A stretch of DNA of 64,000 bases. Origin: HXMU1420-13 sp965601825. Its GTDB lineage: Bacteria > Bacteroidota > Rhodothermia > Balneolales > Balneolaceae. Positions within the stretch are counted from its first letter, which is position 1. Each line of letters opens with the position of its first letter. Below the pieces are notes generated by a model, which saw only the letters and a list, made by a program, of their open reading frames with translations, ran no database searches and had not been told where the DNA came from. Where the stretch lies: positions 3,410,001-3,474,000 of the forward strand of contig OZ271839.1 in assembly GCA_965601825.1 (NCBI GenBank), given 5' to 3'. Both the position numbers and the translations under genes were made by a program. Below are positions 43,428 through 52,734 of the stretch, one piece after another.

Positions 43428-44854
43428 TGAGTAAATACGAATACATAGCGGAGCCAGCGCTCGTAAAAGGCAATCACGATTTTGCCAGTATTACCAAACT
43501 AGTTACTGATGTAAACCTAAAGCCTACTCCAAAGGGTTGGTATTTGGCAATGCTTCCGGCAAATGCATTATTAGGTTTATTATTAATCTCGATTGGTTAT
43601 CTAATTTGGGAAGGAACTGGTATTTGGGGACTTAACAACCCTGTTGGTTGGGGTTGGGCGATTATTAACTTTGTTTGGTGGGTTGGTATTGGTCACGCTG
43701 GAACACTTATTTCAGCAATTCTTTTCCTATTTAGACAGGATTGGAGAACAGCCATTAACCGGTTCGCTGAAGCGATGACCATTTTTGCCGTAATGTGTGC
43801 CGGTGTTTTTCCGGCTATTCACGTAGGTCGTATTTGGGTTATTTACTGGGTATTCCCGGTTCCTAACCAAATGGCAATGTGGCCAAACTTCAACTCCCCT
43901 CTACTTTGGGACGTATTTGCAGTTTCAACCTACTTCACAGTATCTCTTTTATTCTGGTATGTAGGACTTGTACCTGATTTAGCAACCATCCGTGATAAAG
44001 CAACAGACAAAATAAGAAAGTTTGCTTATGGAATTTTCGCATTAGGCTGGACGGGAAGTAGCCGTGCATGGTGGAACTATGAAAAAGCATATATGATATT
44101 GGCTGGTTTAGCGACACCACTTGTACTTTCTGTACATACAATTGTATCCTTTGACTTCGCTGTTTCAATGATTCCGGGATGGCATACTACCATCTTCCCT
44201 CCTTACTTCGTTGCAGGTGCAATTTTCTCTGGATTTGCTATGGTATTAACCTTAATGATTGTTGCCAGAAAGATTTATGGCATGAAGGATATCATGACTG
44301 ATGATCATATGGAGAAAATGAACATCATTATTATGGTTACCGGCTCGATGGTAGGCTTCGCATATATGATGGAGTTCTTTATCGCATGGTATAGTGGTGT
44401 TGAATATGAAAAAGCAATCTTCATGCTTCGAGCTGTTGGTCCATATGCCTGGGCATACTGGATCATGATGTTCTGTAACGTGATTTCTCCACAGGTATTC
44501 TGGTCAAAGAAACTAAGACGAAGTGTAGGATTTACTTTCTTCATCTCAATCGTTGTTAATATCGGTATGTGGTTCGAGCGATTTGTAATCACCGTTACAT
44601 CACTTTCAACTGACTATCTACCATCATCATGGGATTATTATTCACCGACAGTTTGGGATGTGTTAACCTACGTTGGAACATTCGGCCTATTCTTTACCAT
44701 GTTCCTTCTATTCTTACGATTCCTTCCAATGATTGCAATCGCTGAAGTGAAATTAGTAATACCACAAGGTGATCCACATAACTATGATGATGAGACGCAA
44801 GAATTTCATCCACATGTTGAAGAAGTACCTAAACCTAAAGCAGTAAAGGCCTAA
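43427..44854 (+). CDS. actC: Alternative Complex III subunit ActC, NrfD-like quinol-binding membrane protein
   Basis: 475 residues with about ten membrane helices. It has NrfD/PsrC-family features: WWVGIGHAGTLISAILFLFRQDWR and FAEAMTIFAVMCAGVFPAIHVGR carry the conserved charged and His residues thought to form the quinol site and proton half-channel. A cytosolic C-terminal tail ends EEVPKPKAVKA. ActC docks to ActB and oxidises menaquinol in characterised complexes. Followed 4 bases later by actD. Confidence 0.93.
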   Translation: MSKYEYIAEPALVKGNHDFASITKLVTDVNLKPTPKGWYLAMLPANALLGLLLISIGYLIWEGTGIWGLNNPVGWGWAIINFVWWVGIGHAGTLISAILFLFRQDWRTAINRFAEAMTIFAVMCAGVFPAIHVGRIWVIYWVFPVPNQMAMWPNFNSPLLWDVFAVSTYFTVSLLFWYVGLVPDLATIRDKATDKIRKFAYGIFALGWTGSSRAWWNYEKAYMILAGLATPLVLSVHTIVSFDFAVSMIPGWHTTIFPPYFVAGAIFSGFAMVLTLMIVARKIYGMKDIMTDDHMEKMNIIIMVTGSMVGFAYMMEFFIAWYSGVEYEKAIFMLRAVGPYAWAYWIMMFCNVISPQVFWSKKLRRSVGFTFFISIVVNIGMWFERFVITVTSLSTDYLPSSWDYYSPTVWDVLTYVGTFGLFFTMFLLFLRFLPMIAIAEVKLVIPQGDPHNYDDETQEFHPHVEEVPKPKAVKA

Positions 44855-44858
44855 GATT

Positions 44859-45404
44859 ATGAGTACTACTGAATCAAAAAATCTTTACGGCATCCTGGCC
44901 GAATTCAAAAACCCAAAAGCTTTGGTTGATGCTTCTGCACGTGTTGTTGAAGCCGGGTACGATAAGTTTGATACTTATTCACCTTATCCGATACACGGAA
45001 TTGATAAGGCTATGAAATTGCCAAAATCAAAATTGGGATTAATTGTTTTTGGACATGCCATCCTAGGTTTTACAGGTGCAATTGCTATGATGTATTGGAT
45101 GTCAGTTATTGATTATCCAATCAATATTAGTGGCAAACCATTTTTTAATGCACCTGCCTGGGTACCAATTACATTCGAATTAACAGTTCTACTTTCAGCT
45201 TTTGGAGCAGTTTTTGGAATGTTCTTCTTGAACGGACTTCCTAGACTAAACAATCCTTTATTTGAAGTAGAACGCTTTAAAAAAGCAACAGATGATGGCT
45301 TCTTTGTTTGCATTGAAGCTAAAGACAGTAAATTTCAGGAAGATTTAGTTCGTCAACTTTTTGAAGAAGCAGGCGCTACGCACATCGAGGAAGTTTATGA
45401 GTAA
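44859..45404 (+). CDS. actD: Alternative Complex III subunit ActD (DUF3341)
   Basis: 181 residues, DUF3341. The opening LYGILAEFKNPKALVDASARVVEAGYDKFDTYSPYPIHGI is the family signature; two membrane helices follow (about 65-90 and 100-130) and a soluble tail. ActD is a structural subunit that contacts ActC and ActF. Its final codons overlap the start of actE by 8 bases. Confidence 0.92.
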   Translation: MSTTESKNLYGILAEFKNPKALVDASARVVEAGYDKFDTYSPYPIHGIDKAMKLPKSKLGLIVFGHAILGFTGAIAMMYWMSVIDYPINISGKPFFNAPAWVPITFELTVLLSAFGAVFGMFFLNGLPRLNNPLFEVERFKKATDDGFFVCIEAKDSKFQEDLVRQLFEEAGATHIEEVYE

Positions 45405-46437
45405 TACAACGAATAGTAATTCTTCATTTATGAATACAAAAGGCTTACGAAAAGCCGGTGGTATTTTACTGGTTGGACTAATGTTAGCCGGCTGTCGTGG
45501 TACCATCTCTGAAAAACCAGCGATTCATCCTCAGTTGAATATGGATCAGCAACCAAGAAAAGAGGCTCAGGAAGTAAATAACTTCTTTGAGGACGGACGT
45601 TCAATGAGACCTCCGGTTGAAGGAACTGTTGCTCGAGGATACAGAAAAGCTGATGTTGCCCTTTATGAAGGTGTTGACGAAAGTGGCGAATGGATTGCAG
45701 AAAATCCAATGGATGTAACCCGATCTTTCCTTTACAGAGGACAAGAACGTTACGATATCTTTTGTGCTCCCTGTCATGGAAAAGTTGGTGATGGTCTTGG
45801 GATTATCATGACTGGTCAATATGGATATGTTCCTGCTCCCACTTTCCATCAAGATAGATTACGTGAAGCTCCGGATGGTGAACTCTACTCAGCAATTTAT
45901 AATGGTGTAAGAAATATGCCATCTTATGCTCATCAGGTACCTGTTGAAGACAGATGGGCTATAGTATCTTATATAAGAGCGCTCCAGGCTAGCCAAAGTG
46001 TTACTGAAGACGAAATTGCCGAATTTGATATCGATCTTGATGACTTAAAAGCCGAATATGAAGCTGAACAAGCTGCTTTAGCAGAAATTGAAGCAGCAAA
46101 GGACGCAGCTAACGCAGATATAGTACCAACTGCAGATCTTGGTAAAGACATCATCACTCAATATGCCTGTGGTGCATGTCATAATGAAACAGGTGATCCG
46201 GGTGGAATTGGTCCAACCTGGAGAAATGCTTTTGGAAGTACTGGAGAAGTTGTAACTGAATCCGGAGAAATAATTACCATTACAAAAGATGCTGATTACA
46301 TAATCGAGTCGATTGTATACCCGAACGCAAAAAAATCGGTTGGTTATGAAAATGGAGTAATGGTTGCTTATGACTACTTAGCTGAGCATGAGTTACAATC
46401 TATAGTGGAATACATCAAAACACTGAGCGACAACTAA
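45397..46437 (+). CDS. actE: Alternative Complex III subunit ActE with a second cytochrome c domain
   Basis: 346 residues from the ATG at 45397, which overlaps the actD stop and gives a lipoprotein signal (VGLMLAGC). A longer frame back to 45361 lies within actD and is not used. The first c domain has FCAPCHGKVGDG and a Met ligand near NMPSYAHQV, as in ActE. An Ala/Glu-rich linker (about 205-240) leads to a second c domain with YACGACHNETGD, GIGPTW, YIIESIVYPNAKK and a Met ligand in NGVMVAY. That domain resembles the C-terminal domain of CoxB in the same operon. Known ActE, as I recall it, has one haem. Confidence 0.9.
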   Translation: MSNTTNSNSSFMNTKGLRKAGGILLVGLMLAGCRGTISEKPAIHPQLNMDQQPRKEAQEVNNFFEDGRSMRPPVEGTVARGYRKADVALYEGVDESGEWIAENPMDVTRSFLYRGQERYDIFCAPCHGKVGDGLGIIMTGQYGYVPAPTFHQDRLREAPDGELYSAIYNGVRNMPSYAHQVPVEDRWAIVSYIRALQASQSVTEDEIAEFDIDLDDLKAEYEAEQAALAEIEAAKDAANADIVPTADLGKDIITQYACGACHNETGDPGGIGPTWRNAFGSTGEVVTESGEIITITKDADYIIESIVYPNAKKSVGYENGVMVAYDYLAEHELQSIVEYIKTLSDN

Positions 46438-46456
46438 GAATTGGTATAAAAGAACA

Positions 46457-47671
46457 ATGAGTCACAAACCTACAATTACAGATTCTTTACAATTTCCTGC
46501 CGATAGCAAGATTCCTCAGATTCTATTTGGAATAGGTGGCGCGGGACTAATTCTAAGTGTTATTGGTTATTTCGTAAATCATGAGCAATTCTTTTTCTCT
46601 TACCTGGTAAGCTTCACATTCTTTACCGGTATTGCACTTGCTTCTATCTTCATGGTGATGTTCCATCACATCACAAAATCAAAATGGGGAGTTGTAATTC
46701 GCCGTATTCCTGAAACATTTGGTGGAAACCTGTGGATCTGGACAGTTTTCTTTATCCCGATCCTGCTAGGAATGCACACTTTGTATCATCATTGGACTGA
46801 GCCTTCCTTATTCGATCCAAATTCACCGAATTTCGATTATATCGTAGCAGGAAAAGAAGCTTACTTGAATACTCCATTTTTCCTAATTCGCCAAGCTATT
46901 TACTTCATAATTTGGGGATATGTAGGTCATAAATTGTACAAAGCATCAATTGAATTGGAAAAAACCGGTGATTGGGGTATTACTTCATTGATGAGAAAAA
47001 TCAGTGCACCTGCAATTCCATTGTTTGCGTTATCAATTGCATTTGCCAGCTTTGATTGGTTAATGAGCTTAGAACCACATTGGTTCTCTACCATGTTCGG
47101 AGTTTATTTCTTCGCGATCAGTTTCCAAAGCTTTTGGGCAATTATGATCTTGATGGTATTCTTCCTTCAATCAAGAGGCCTTTTAAAGAATACAATTGGA
47201 CAAGCTCATATCTACGACTTAGGTGCATGGCTTTTTGCGTTCACTGTATTTTATGCATACATCGCATTCTCACAGTTTCTACTTATTTATTATGCTAACC
47301 TTCCAGAAGAAACGCTTTGGTTCTACGACAGATTACAAGGCAGCTGGAAATACATCGCATATGGATTGTTACTATTCCGTTTTGTTCTTCCATTCTTAGT
47401 ATTACTAAACAGAGAGCAAAAGCATAAACGAAATGTTCTACGTTTTGTAGCAATTGTTGTAGTTGTTATGCATTTCCTAGAAATCTACTGGATCGCAATG
47501 CCATTGATCAGCGAAAGCGGCATTAATTTTTCTTGGATTGATGTAGCAACATTTGTTGGATTAGGAGGTATTTTCTTCGGACTATTTTTCCATCGCTTTA
47601 AACAAAATAGCATGATTCCGGAAAATGATCCGAAACTAGATGCATGCTTAGAAAAAACATATCACCAATAA
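46457..47671 (+). CDS. actF: Alternative Complex III subunit ActF, NrfD-like membrane protein
   Basis: 404 residues with about ten membrane helices, a shorter paralogue of ActC. The signature stretch WTVFFIPILLGMHTLYHHW and GPAIPLFALSIAFASFDWLMSLEPHWFSTMFG-like sequence (here APAIPLFALSIAFASFDW) are typical of ActF. It lacks the quinol-site set seen in ActC and is thought to provide a second proton half-channel. It ends 12 bases before the small membrane protein gene. Confidence 0.92.
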   Translation: MSHKPTITDSLQFPADSKIPQILFGIGGAGLILSVIGYFVNHEQFFFSYLVSFTFFTGIALASIFMVMFHHITKSKWGVVIRRIPETFGGNLWIWTVFFIPILLGMHTLYHHWTEPSLFDPNSPNFDYIVAGKEAYLNTPFFLIRQAIYFIIWGYVGHKLYKASIELEKTGDWGITSLMRKISAPAIPLFALSIAFASFDWLMSLEPHWFSTMFGVYFFAISFQSFWAIMILMVFFLQSRGLLKNTIGQAHIYDLGAWLFAFTVFYAYIAFSQFLLIYYANLPEETLWFYDRLQGSWKYIAYGLLLFRFVLPFLVLLNREQKHKRNVLRFVAIVVVVMHFLEIYWIAMPLISESGINFSWIDVATFVGLGGIFFGLFFHRFKQNSMIPENDPKLDACLEKTYHQ

Positions 47672-47683
47672 TTCTTTAATTAG

Positions 47684-48076
47684 ATGTCTTCAAAAGAAAG
47701 TCAAAACTTTAAAGTTACTATCAAAGACAGCAAAACTGATGTTTTTGACGCTTCAATAGAGTCAAATGATGAGATCTTTATTACCTCTGTAAATCATGGA
47801 GTAGAAGAAGAAGACCTTGATATCAAGGCAATTGTTAAGTGGTCTGTTTTAGGAATCGTTACTGTAGTTGTTTTTGTTGCAGTATTAATTCCATTTGCCC
47901 AATTCTCATTGACTACTGCTAAAGAGAACGTAAATGTGACGTCATCTTACTATGAGATTCGGCAACTAAACGAAGATGCAGAAGCCATACTTAACTCTTA
48001 TGGGGTTGTGAATGGAGAAGAAGGCATCTACAGAATTCCTATTGACGAGGCTATAAATAAAATAGCCACCGACTAA
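47684..48076 (+). CDS. Small single-span membrane protein in the act-cox operon
   Basis: 130 residues: a cytosolic acidic part of about 62 residues, one helix (about 65-85, VKWSVLGIVTVVVFVAVLI), and a periplasmic tail ending EGIYRIPIDEAINKIATD. The terminal RIPIxxA motif is one I recall from small proteins encoded beside sco or act/cox genes. Position between actF and sco, with 10-12 base gaps on each side, suggests an accessory subunit of Alternative Complex III (ActG/ActH-like) or an assembly factor. No cofactor ligands are visible. Confidence 0.65.
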   Translation: MSSKESQNFKVTIKDSKTDVFDASIESNDEIFITSVNHGVEEEDLDIKAIVKWSVLGIVTVVVFVAVLIPFAQFSLTTAKENVNVTSSYYEIRQLNEDAEAILNSYGVVNGEEGIYRIPIDEAINKIATD

Positions 48077-48086
48077 ACATCATTAT

Positions 48087-48914
48087 ATGAAACGAATTGC
48101 ACTGTTTACACTTTTAGCAGTGCTCTTATCTTCATTTCACGTACGTGCACAGCTCAATCGTGAACAACCCGAGGCACTGCAAGGAGTTGGTATAAATGAA
48201 AATTTAGGTGACACTATTCCGTTGTCAGCTAAATTTGCCACCAGTACAGGTGATAGTGTGACTATTGCCGATTTACTTGCTGAGGGAAAACCAATCTTAC
48301 TTAACCCGCTCTATTACGATTGCCCTATGTTATGTGGGCTTGTAATTGATGGTGTTCTTAATGTAGCAAACGAATTAGCCTGGAGTCCCGGGATAGACTA
48401 TACAATAATTTCCTTTAGTATTGATCCCTCTGAAGATCAAACTTTAGCTGCAGAATATAAGAGCCGATACATAGGAAAATTGAACAAACCTGACGCACAA
48501 GATGGATGGTATTTTCTTACTGGAAAAAAATCTGAAATCGAAAAGGTTGTGAAGTCAGTTGGTTTTCAAGTAAATGAAATTGAGGATACCGGAGAGTTTG
48601 CACACTCTGCTGCTATCATGATGATTAGTCCTGAAGGTGTGATAACTCGCTATCTTTATGGCATTCAGTATGATGAGTTCAATGTAAGAAGTGCACTGTA
48701 TGAAGCGGCCGATGGTAAAATCGGAAATACCCTTACAAAGGTGTTAATGTTTTGCTATCAATTCGACCCAAATTCAAACAGTTATGTGCTCGAAGCAATG
48801 AATATTATGAAGCTTGGTGGCTTGGCTACACTCATATTTCTTGGTATCTTCTTGGGCCTTCTTTGGCTACGTGAAAAAGGAAAAAAACAAACATCTAAAA
48901 TCGATTTCCAATAA
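48087..48914 (+). CDS. SCO-family copper chaperone/thioredoxin-fold assembly protein
   Basis: 275 residues. A signal peptide (ending VRAQLN) precedes a Sco/PrrC domain with the copper-binding CxxxC as DCPMLCGLV and the distal His in TGEFAHSAAIMMI. A C-terminal membrane helix (about 242-262) with a basic tail anchors it, a common Bacteroidota arrangement. It should load the CuA centre of CoxB, whose gene overlaps it by one base. Confidence 0.9.
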   Translation: MKRIALFTLLAVLLSSFHVRAQLNREQPEALQGVGINENLGDTIPLSAKFATSTGDSVTIADLLAEGKPILLNPLYYDCPMLCGLVIDGVLNVANELAWSPGIDYTIISFSIDPSEDQTLAAEYKSRYIGKLNKPDAQDGWYFLTGKKSEIEKVVKSVGFQVNEIEDTGEFAHSAAIMMISPEGVITRYLYGIQYDEFNVRSALYEAADGKIGNTLTKVLMFCYQFDPNSNSYVLEAMNIMKLGGLATLIFLGIFLGLLWLREKGKKQTSKIDFQ

Positions 48915-49855
48915 TGGGTAGACTCTTCGATTTCATGCTCCCAGATAATAAGTCTCCGCTTACGGCAGACAGTACTGACGGGCTATTTAACTTTATCACC
49001 GAGGTAAGTCTTGTTCTTTTGATAGGTATCACTATTGCAATGATTTACTTCGCAATCAAATACAAAAGAAAATCGGAGGATGACAAAACTCCGGTTATCA
49101 CTCACAATAACACTTTAGAAATTACCTGGTCTGTAATCCCTCTTATCATAGTTATGATAGTATTCGGTTGGGGATATACCGGATGGTTAAACTTAAAAGC
49201 TGTTCCAAATGATGCCTATGAGATTCATGCAACAGGTTTTAAGTGGAATTGGAATTTCAATTATGAGAATGGTGCTCAAACTCTTAATGAATTACATGTT
49301 CCTGCAGGCAGACCAATCAAAGTTGTGATGCAATCTCGAGATGTTTTACACTCATTCTTCATTCCTGATTATCGCGTAAAACATGATGTAGTTCCTGGCA
49401 GATACACTTACGTTTGGTTTCAGGCTGAAGAACCGGGCGAATCCATCATTTTCTGTACCGAATATTGTGGAACTGCCCATTCTGATATGTTAGCGAAAGT
49501 AATTGTACATGAACCAGACGAGTTCGAACAATGGCTTGAATTAAATGGTGGTGGAATACAGGGTTCCCCAGTTGAACAGGGTGAACAATTGGTATCTATT
49601 CAAGGTTGCCAAACTTGCCATTCTGTTGATGGTTCATCAATGATTGGTCCTACCTTTTTAGGCCTTTGGGGTCGTGAGCAACAAATGGATGACGGAACTA
49701 CCGTAACCGTTGATGAAAATTACATCAGAGAATCAATCTTGTATCCAGGTAATAAAATTGTTGCTGGCTACCAAAATGTGATGACTCCTTATGAAGGAAG
49801 ACTTGACGACGACGAAATCACAAATATTATCGAATATTTAAAAACTATTGAATGA
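48914..49855 (+). CDS. coxB: Cytochrome c oxidase subunit II with fused cytochrome c (caa3 type)
   Basis: 313 residues. Two N-terminal helices (about 25-47 and 72-90) are followed by the cupredoxin domain with CuA ligands HSFFIPDYR and FCTEYCGTAHSDM. A C-terminal c domain (about 220-313) has GCQTCHSVDG, MIGPTF and YQNVMTPYEG for the distal Met. The fusion defines a caa3-type oxidase that takes electrons from c haems. Sits directly after sco. Confidence 0.93.
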   Translation: MGRLFDFMLPDNKSPLTADSTDGLFNFITEVSLVLLIGITIAMIYFAIKYKRKSEDDKTPVITHNNTLEITWSVIPLIIVMIVFGWGYTGWLNLKAVPNDAYEIHATGFKWNWNFNYENGAQTLNELHVPAGRPIKVVMQSRDVLHSFFIPDYRVKHDVVPGRYTYVWFQAEEPGESIIFCTEYCGTAHSDMLAKVIVHEPDEFEQWLELNGGGIQGSPVEQGEQLVSIQGCQTCHSVDGSSMIGPTFLGLWGREQQMDDGTTVTVDENYIRESILYPGNKIVAGYQNVMTPYEGRLDDDEITNIIEYLKTIE

Positions 49856-49856
49856 T

Positions 49857-51599
49857 ATGGCGATCACAGCAGAAGCAAAAAAAATGACCACTCTTCAGGT
49901 TAAGCGTTTCAAGCCGTCAGAAAACCCAACGAATACCTATCTAACTGACGAGAAAGGAGTTTGGGCATGGATGACAACTGTTGACCACAAGAAAATCGGT
50001 CTTATGTATTTAGTGTCTGTAGCGATCTTTTTCGCTATTGCTGGTTTTTTAGCTGTTGCTTTAAGAACCGAGCTTTGGACTCCTGCAAAAACTTTTATTG
50101 AAGCAGACACCTATAACCAGTTATTTACTGTACATGGGGCGTTGATGGTATTTTTCGTCCTTATTCCAAGTATTCCTGCCGCACTTGGTAACTTTATTCT
50201 ACCAATGCAATTAGGTGCGAAAGACGTAGCCTTCCCTCGATTAAACCTTGCCAGCTTCTATATCTATCTAATAGGTGCAATATTTACAGTTGTGGCTTTA
50301 GTTGCCGGTGGTTTTGATACTGGCTGGACTTTCTATACTCCTTACAGTTCAGATTCGAATAGCTTAGGTGTTATTTGGGTAACGCTTGGTGTGTTTATTT
50401 TGGGATTTTCTTCCATTCTTACAGGTACAAACTTCATTGCTACAATTCATAAACTTCGTGCACCGGGTATTACCTGGGACAAGTTACCATTGAATATTTG
50501 GGCGTTGTATGCAACGTCTATTATACAGGTATTAGCAACTCCAGTTTTGGCTATTACCATCTTACTTCTCGCTTTTGAGAACATTATGGATATCGGAATT
50601 TTTGACCCTGCTATGGGTGGAGATCCGGTCCTTTTCCAGCACTTCTTCTGGTTCTATTCACATCCTGCGGTATATATTATGATCGTACCAGGCTTTGGAA
50701 TCATTTCTGAAGTAATTACAACATTCTCTAAGAAAACAATCTTTGGATACTGGGCAATTGCACTTTCTTCTTTAGCGATTGCATTCATTGGCTTCCTCGT
50801 TTGGGGTCACCATATGTTTACATCAGGTCAGAGTGCGGTAGCTACCACTATTTTCTCATTTCTCACCTTCTTGGTAGGTATTCCAACAGGTATTAAGATT
50901 CTAAACTGGATTGCTACACTTTACAAAGGCTCTATCCAAATGAAGACCCCGATGTTATATGTTTTCATTTTCTTATTCCTGTTCTCCATTGGTGGATTTA
51001 CGGGTATTACACTAGGTGCTCTTTCTGTTGATATCCACTTACATGATACTTACTACGTAGTTGCTCACTTCCATTATGTAATGATGGGTGGAACATTGAT
51101 GGCCTTACTCGCAGGCTTGCATTACTGGTGGCCAAAAATGACAGGTAAGATGTATAGTGAGGCTCTTGGAAAAGTAGCCGCTTGGTTAATCTTCATAGGA
51201 TTCAATTTAACGTTCTTACCTCAATTTGTGATGGGATCACAGGGAATGCCACGAAGGTACTATAATTACATTGATCAGTTTACTCCGTTCCATCAGACTT
51301 CTACCATTGGGTCTTACATTCTGGGTGCTGCATTCTTGATCATTCTTTATTACCTGGTAAAATCATTAATAAGTGGTGAAAAAGCTCCAGCGAATCCGTG
51401 GAATAGCCGAGGCTTAGAATGGCAAGCTACATCACCTCCTGATTTCCACAATTTTGATCATACTCCAGTGGTAATCAATGGACCATACGACTATCACAAG
51501 CCAATGGAAGAATTCCAATTAGGACTTGCAGTTTCTCATAATGGTCATGATGCGGATCACGCACATGCTGAAGTAGAGAAAACAGAAGAAAAAGCTTAA
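49857..51599 (+). CDS. coxA: Cytochrome c oxidase subunit I
   Basis: 580 residues from the ATG at 49857, one base after the coxB stop; an in-frame TTG at 49848 overlapping coxB is less likely. Haem and CuB ligands are present: the helix II LFTVHGALMVFF, the helix VI WFYSHPAVYIMIVPGFG (the His-Tyr cross-link pair), WGHHMFTSG for CuB, and HDTYYVVAHFHYVMMGG for high-spin and low-spin haem a. It is an A-type haem-copper oxidase by length and context. A His-rich C-terminal tail (NGHDADHAHAE) is of note. Confidence 0.93.
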   Translation: MAITAEAKKMTTLQVKRFKPSENPTNTYLTDEKGVWAWMTTVDHKKIGLMYLVSVAIFFAIAGFLAVALRTELWTPAKTFIEADTYNQLFTVHGALMVFFVLIPSIPAALGNFILPMQLGAKDVAFPRLNLASFYIYLIGAIFTVVALVAGGFDTGWTFYTPYSSDSNSLGVIWVTLGVFILGFSSILTGTNFIATIHKLRAPGITWDKLPLNIWALYATSIIQVLATPVLAITILLLAFENIMDIGIFDPAMGGDPVLFQHFFWFYSHPAVYIMIVPGFGIISEVITTFSKKTIFGYWAIALSSLAIAFIGFLVWGHHMFTSGQSAVATTIFSFLTFLVGIPTGIKILNWIATLYKGSIQMKTPMLYVFIFLFLFSIGGFTGITLGALSVDIHLHDTYYVVAHFHYVMMGGTLMALLAGLHYWWPKMTGKMYSEALGKVAAWLIFIGFNLTFLPQFVMGSQGMPRRYYNYIDQFTPFHQTSTIGSYILGAAFLIILYYLVKSLISGEKAPANPWNSRGLEWQATSPPDFHNFDHTPVVINGPYDYHKPMEEFQLGLAVSHNGHDADHAHAEVEKTEEKA

Positions 51600-51623
51600 A
51601 ACTATCTAAAACTCAATCAATAA

Positions 51624-52289
51624 ATGGCGAATCATTCAGCAAATCACCCTGCTCATGTTCAGCACCATTTTGTAGATTCGGATCAACAGTTCGATACTTC
51701 AAAATTGGGGATGTGGGTATTTCTGGTGAACGAAATCCTATTTTTCGGTGGTCTATTCTGTGCTTACATCATCTTCCGGGCATGGTATCCCGATTTATTC
51801 TATCAGGCAGCCTACGAATTAGATAAAGTTCTTGGCGGAATAAATACAATTGTACTGATCTTTAGTTCTTTAACAATTGCATTGGCGATACGCTCTGCTC
51901 AGGTAAACAATATGAAATGGCTAAAGTGGAATCTATTATTGACCATCGCTTTAGCAACATTATTCTTAGTTATTAAAGCTTTTGAATATTCTCATAAGTT
52001 CGAACTGGGTATCATGCCGGGTAGCTTATGGAATCCTGCAGCTGAAGTTACCGCTGTTTTAGATCATCCTAAAGCGAATATCTTTTTCTCAATTTACTAT
52101 GCTTTAACAGGTGTTCATGCCCTACACGTTGCAGTTGGGATCGGTATCATATTCTGGATTTACCTTAAAGCTAGAAAAGGTCAATTTAGTAGCGAATATT
52201 ATACCCCCGTTGAGATCACAGGTCTTTATTGGCACCTGGTTGATTTGATTTGGATTTTCCTATTCCCACTACTTTACTTAATTGAATGA
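51624..52289 (+). CDS. coxC: Cytochrome c oxidase subunit III
   Basis: 221 residues, five to six membrane helices, of the shorter bacterial type. Recognised by KLGMWVFLVNEILFFGGLFCAYIIFR near the start, YALTGVHALHVAVGIGIIFWI and the terminal GLYWHLVDLIWIFLFPLLYL. A His-rich N-terminus (NHSANHPAHVQHH) precedes the first helix. It stabilises subunit I and supports proton uptake in the family. Confidence 0.93.
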   Translation: MANHSANHPAHVQHHFVDSDQQFDTSKLGMWVFLVNEILFFGGLFCAYIIFRAWYPDLFYQAAYELDKVLGGINTIVLIFSSLTIALAIRSAQVNNMKWLKWNLLLTIALATLFLVIKAFEYSHKFELGIMPGSLWNPAAEVTAVLDHPKANIFFSIYYALTGVHALHVAVGIGIIFWIYLKARKGQFSSEYYTPVEITGLYWHLVDLIWIFLFPLLYLIE

Positions 52290-52302
52290 GAGGTATTTAG
52301 AA

Positions 52303-52611
52303 ATGAGTTCACACGCACATCACATTGCATCAGTAAAAACACTTTGGTCAGTTGGAATCGGGTTGATCATTTTAACAGTTATGACTGTAGCTGTTTCTAT
52401 GTTAGGACTTCCAAGCCCGTTAGATATTCTCTCAGCACTTGTTATAGCTTTGACTAAAGCTTATTTAGTAGCAGCCTATTTTATGGGGCTTAAATGGGAT
52501 AATAAGTTCAATGCAATATTATTAATTGGATCTCTAGTCTTCTTCTTAATATTCATTTGTATAACTCTATTAGATACTATGTATCGTATTGAAGTTGTTC
52601 CGTCTTTTTAA
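52303..52611 (+). CDS. coxD: caa3-type cytochrome c oxidase subunit IV-like protein
   Basis: 102 residues with three membrane helices. The start is the ATG at 52303, 13 bases after the coxC stop with AGAGG upstream; a longer frame from 52282 runs into coxC and is not used. The pattern VKTLWSVGIGLIILTVMTVAVS, ALTKAYLVAAYFMGLKWDNK and a final helix fits the small subunit IV (COX4_pro/CtaF-like) of bacterial oxidases. Last gene before the operon terminator. Confidence 0.85.
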   Translation: MSSHAHHIASVKTLWSVGIGLIILTVMTVAVSMLGLPSPLDILSALVIALTKAYLVAAYFMGLKWDNKFNAILLIGSLVFFLIFICITLLDTMYRIEVVPSF

Positions 52612-52629
52612 GTAAGGATTGAAGAAATT

Positions 52630-52666
52630 AAAGCCCAGTACATAAGTTATGTGCTGGGCTTTTTTT
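52630..52666 (+). terminator. Rho-independent terminator of the act-cox operon
   Basis: A 14-bp stem with one G-T pair (AAAGCCCAGTACAT pairing with ATGTGCTGGGCTTT) closed by a 5-base loop and followed by a T run. It lies 18 bases after the coxD stop. Confidence 0.95.
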
Positions 52667-52734
52667 ATTGTAAATGATTATGAGACAAATGGCTTTTAGT
52701 TAGCCTAATTCTGAAATTCTAGAAAAAATTGAAG

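Noticed and set aside
45361..45396. Twelve-codon N-terminal extension of ActE
   Set aside because: It lies inside actD; the ATG at 45397 overlaps the actD stop and directly precedes a lipoprotein signal.
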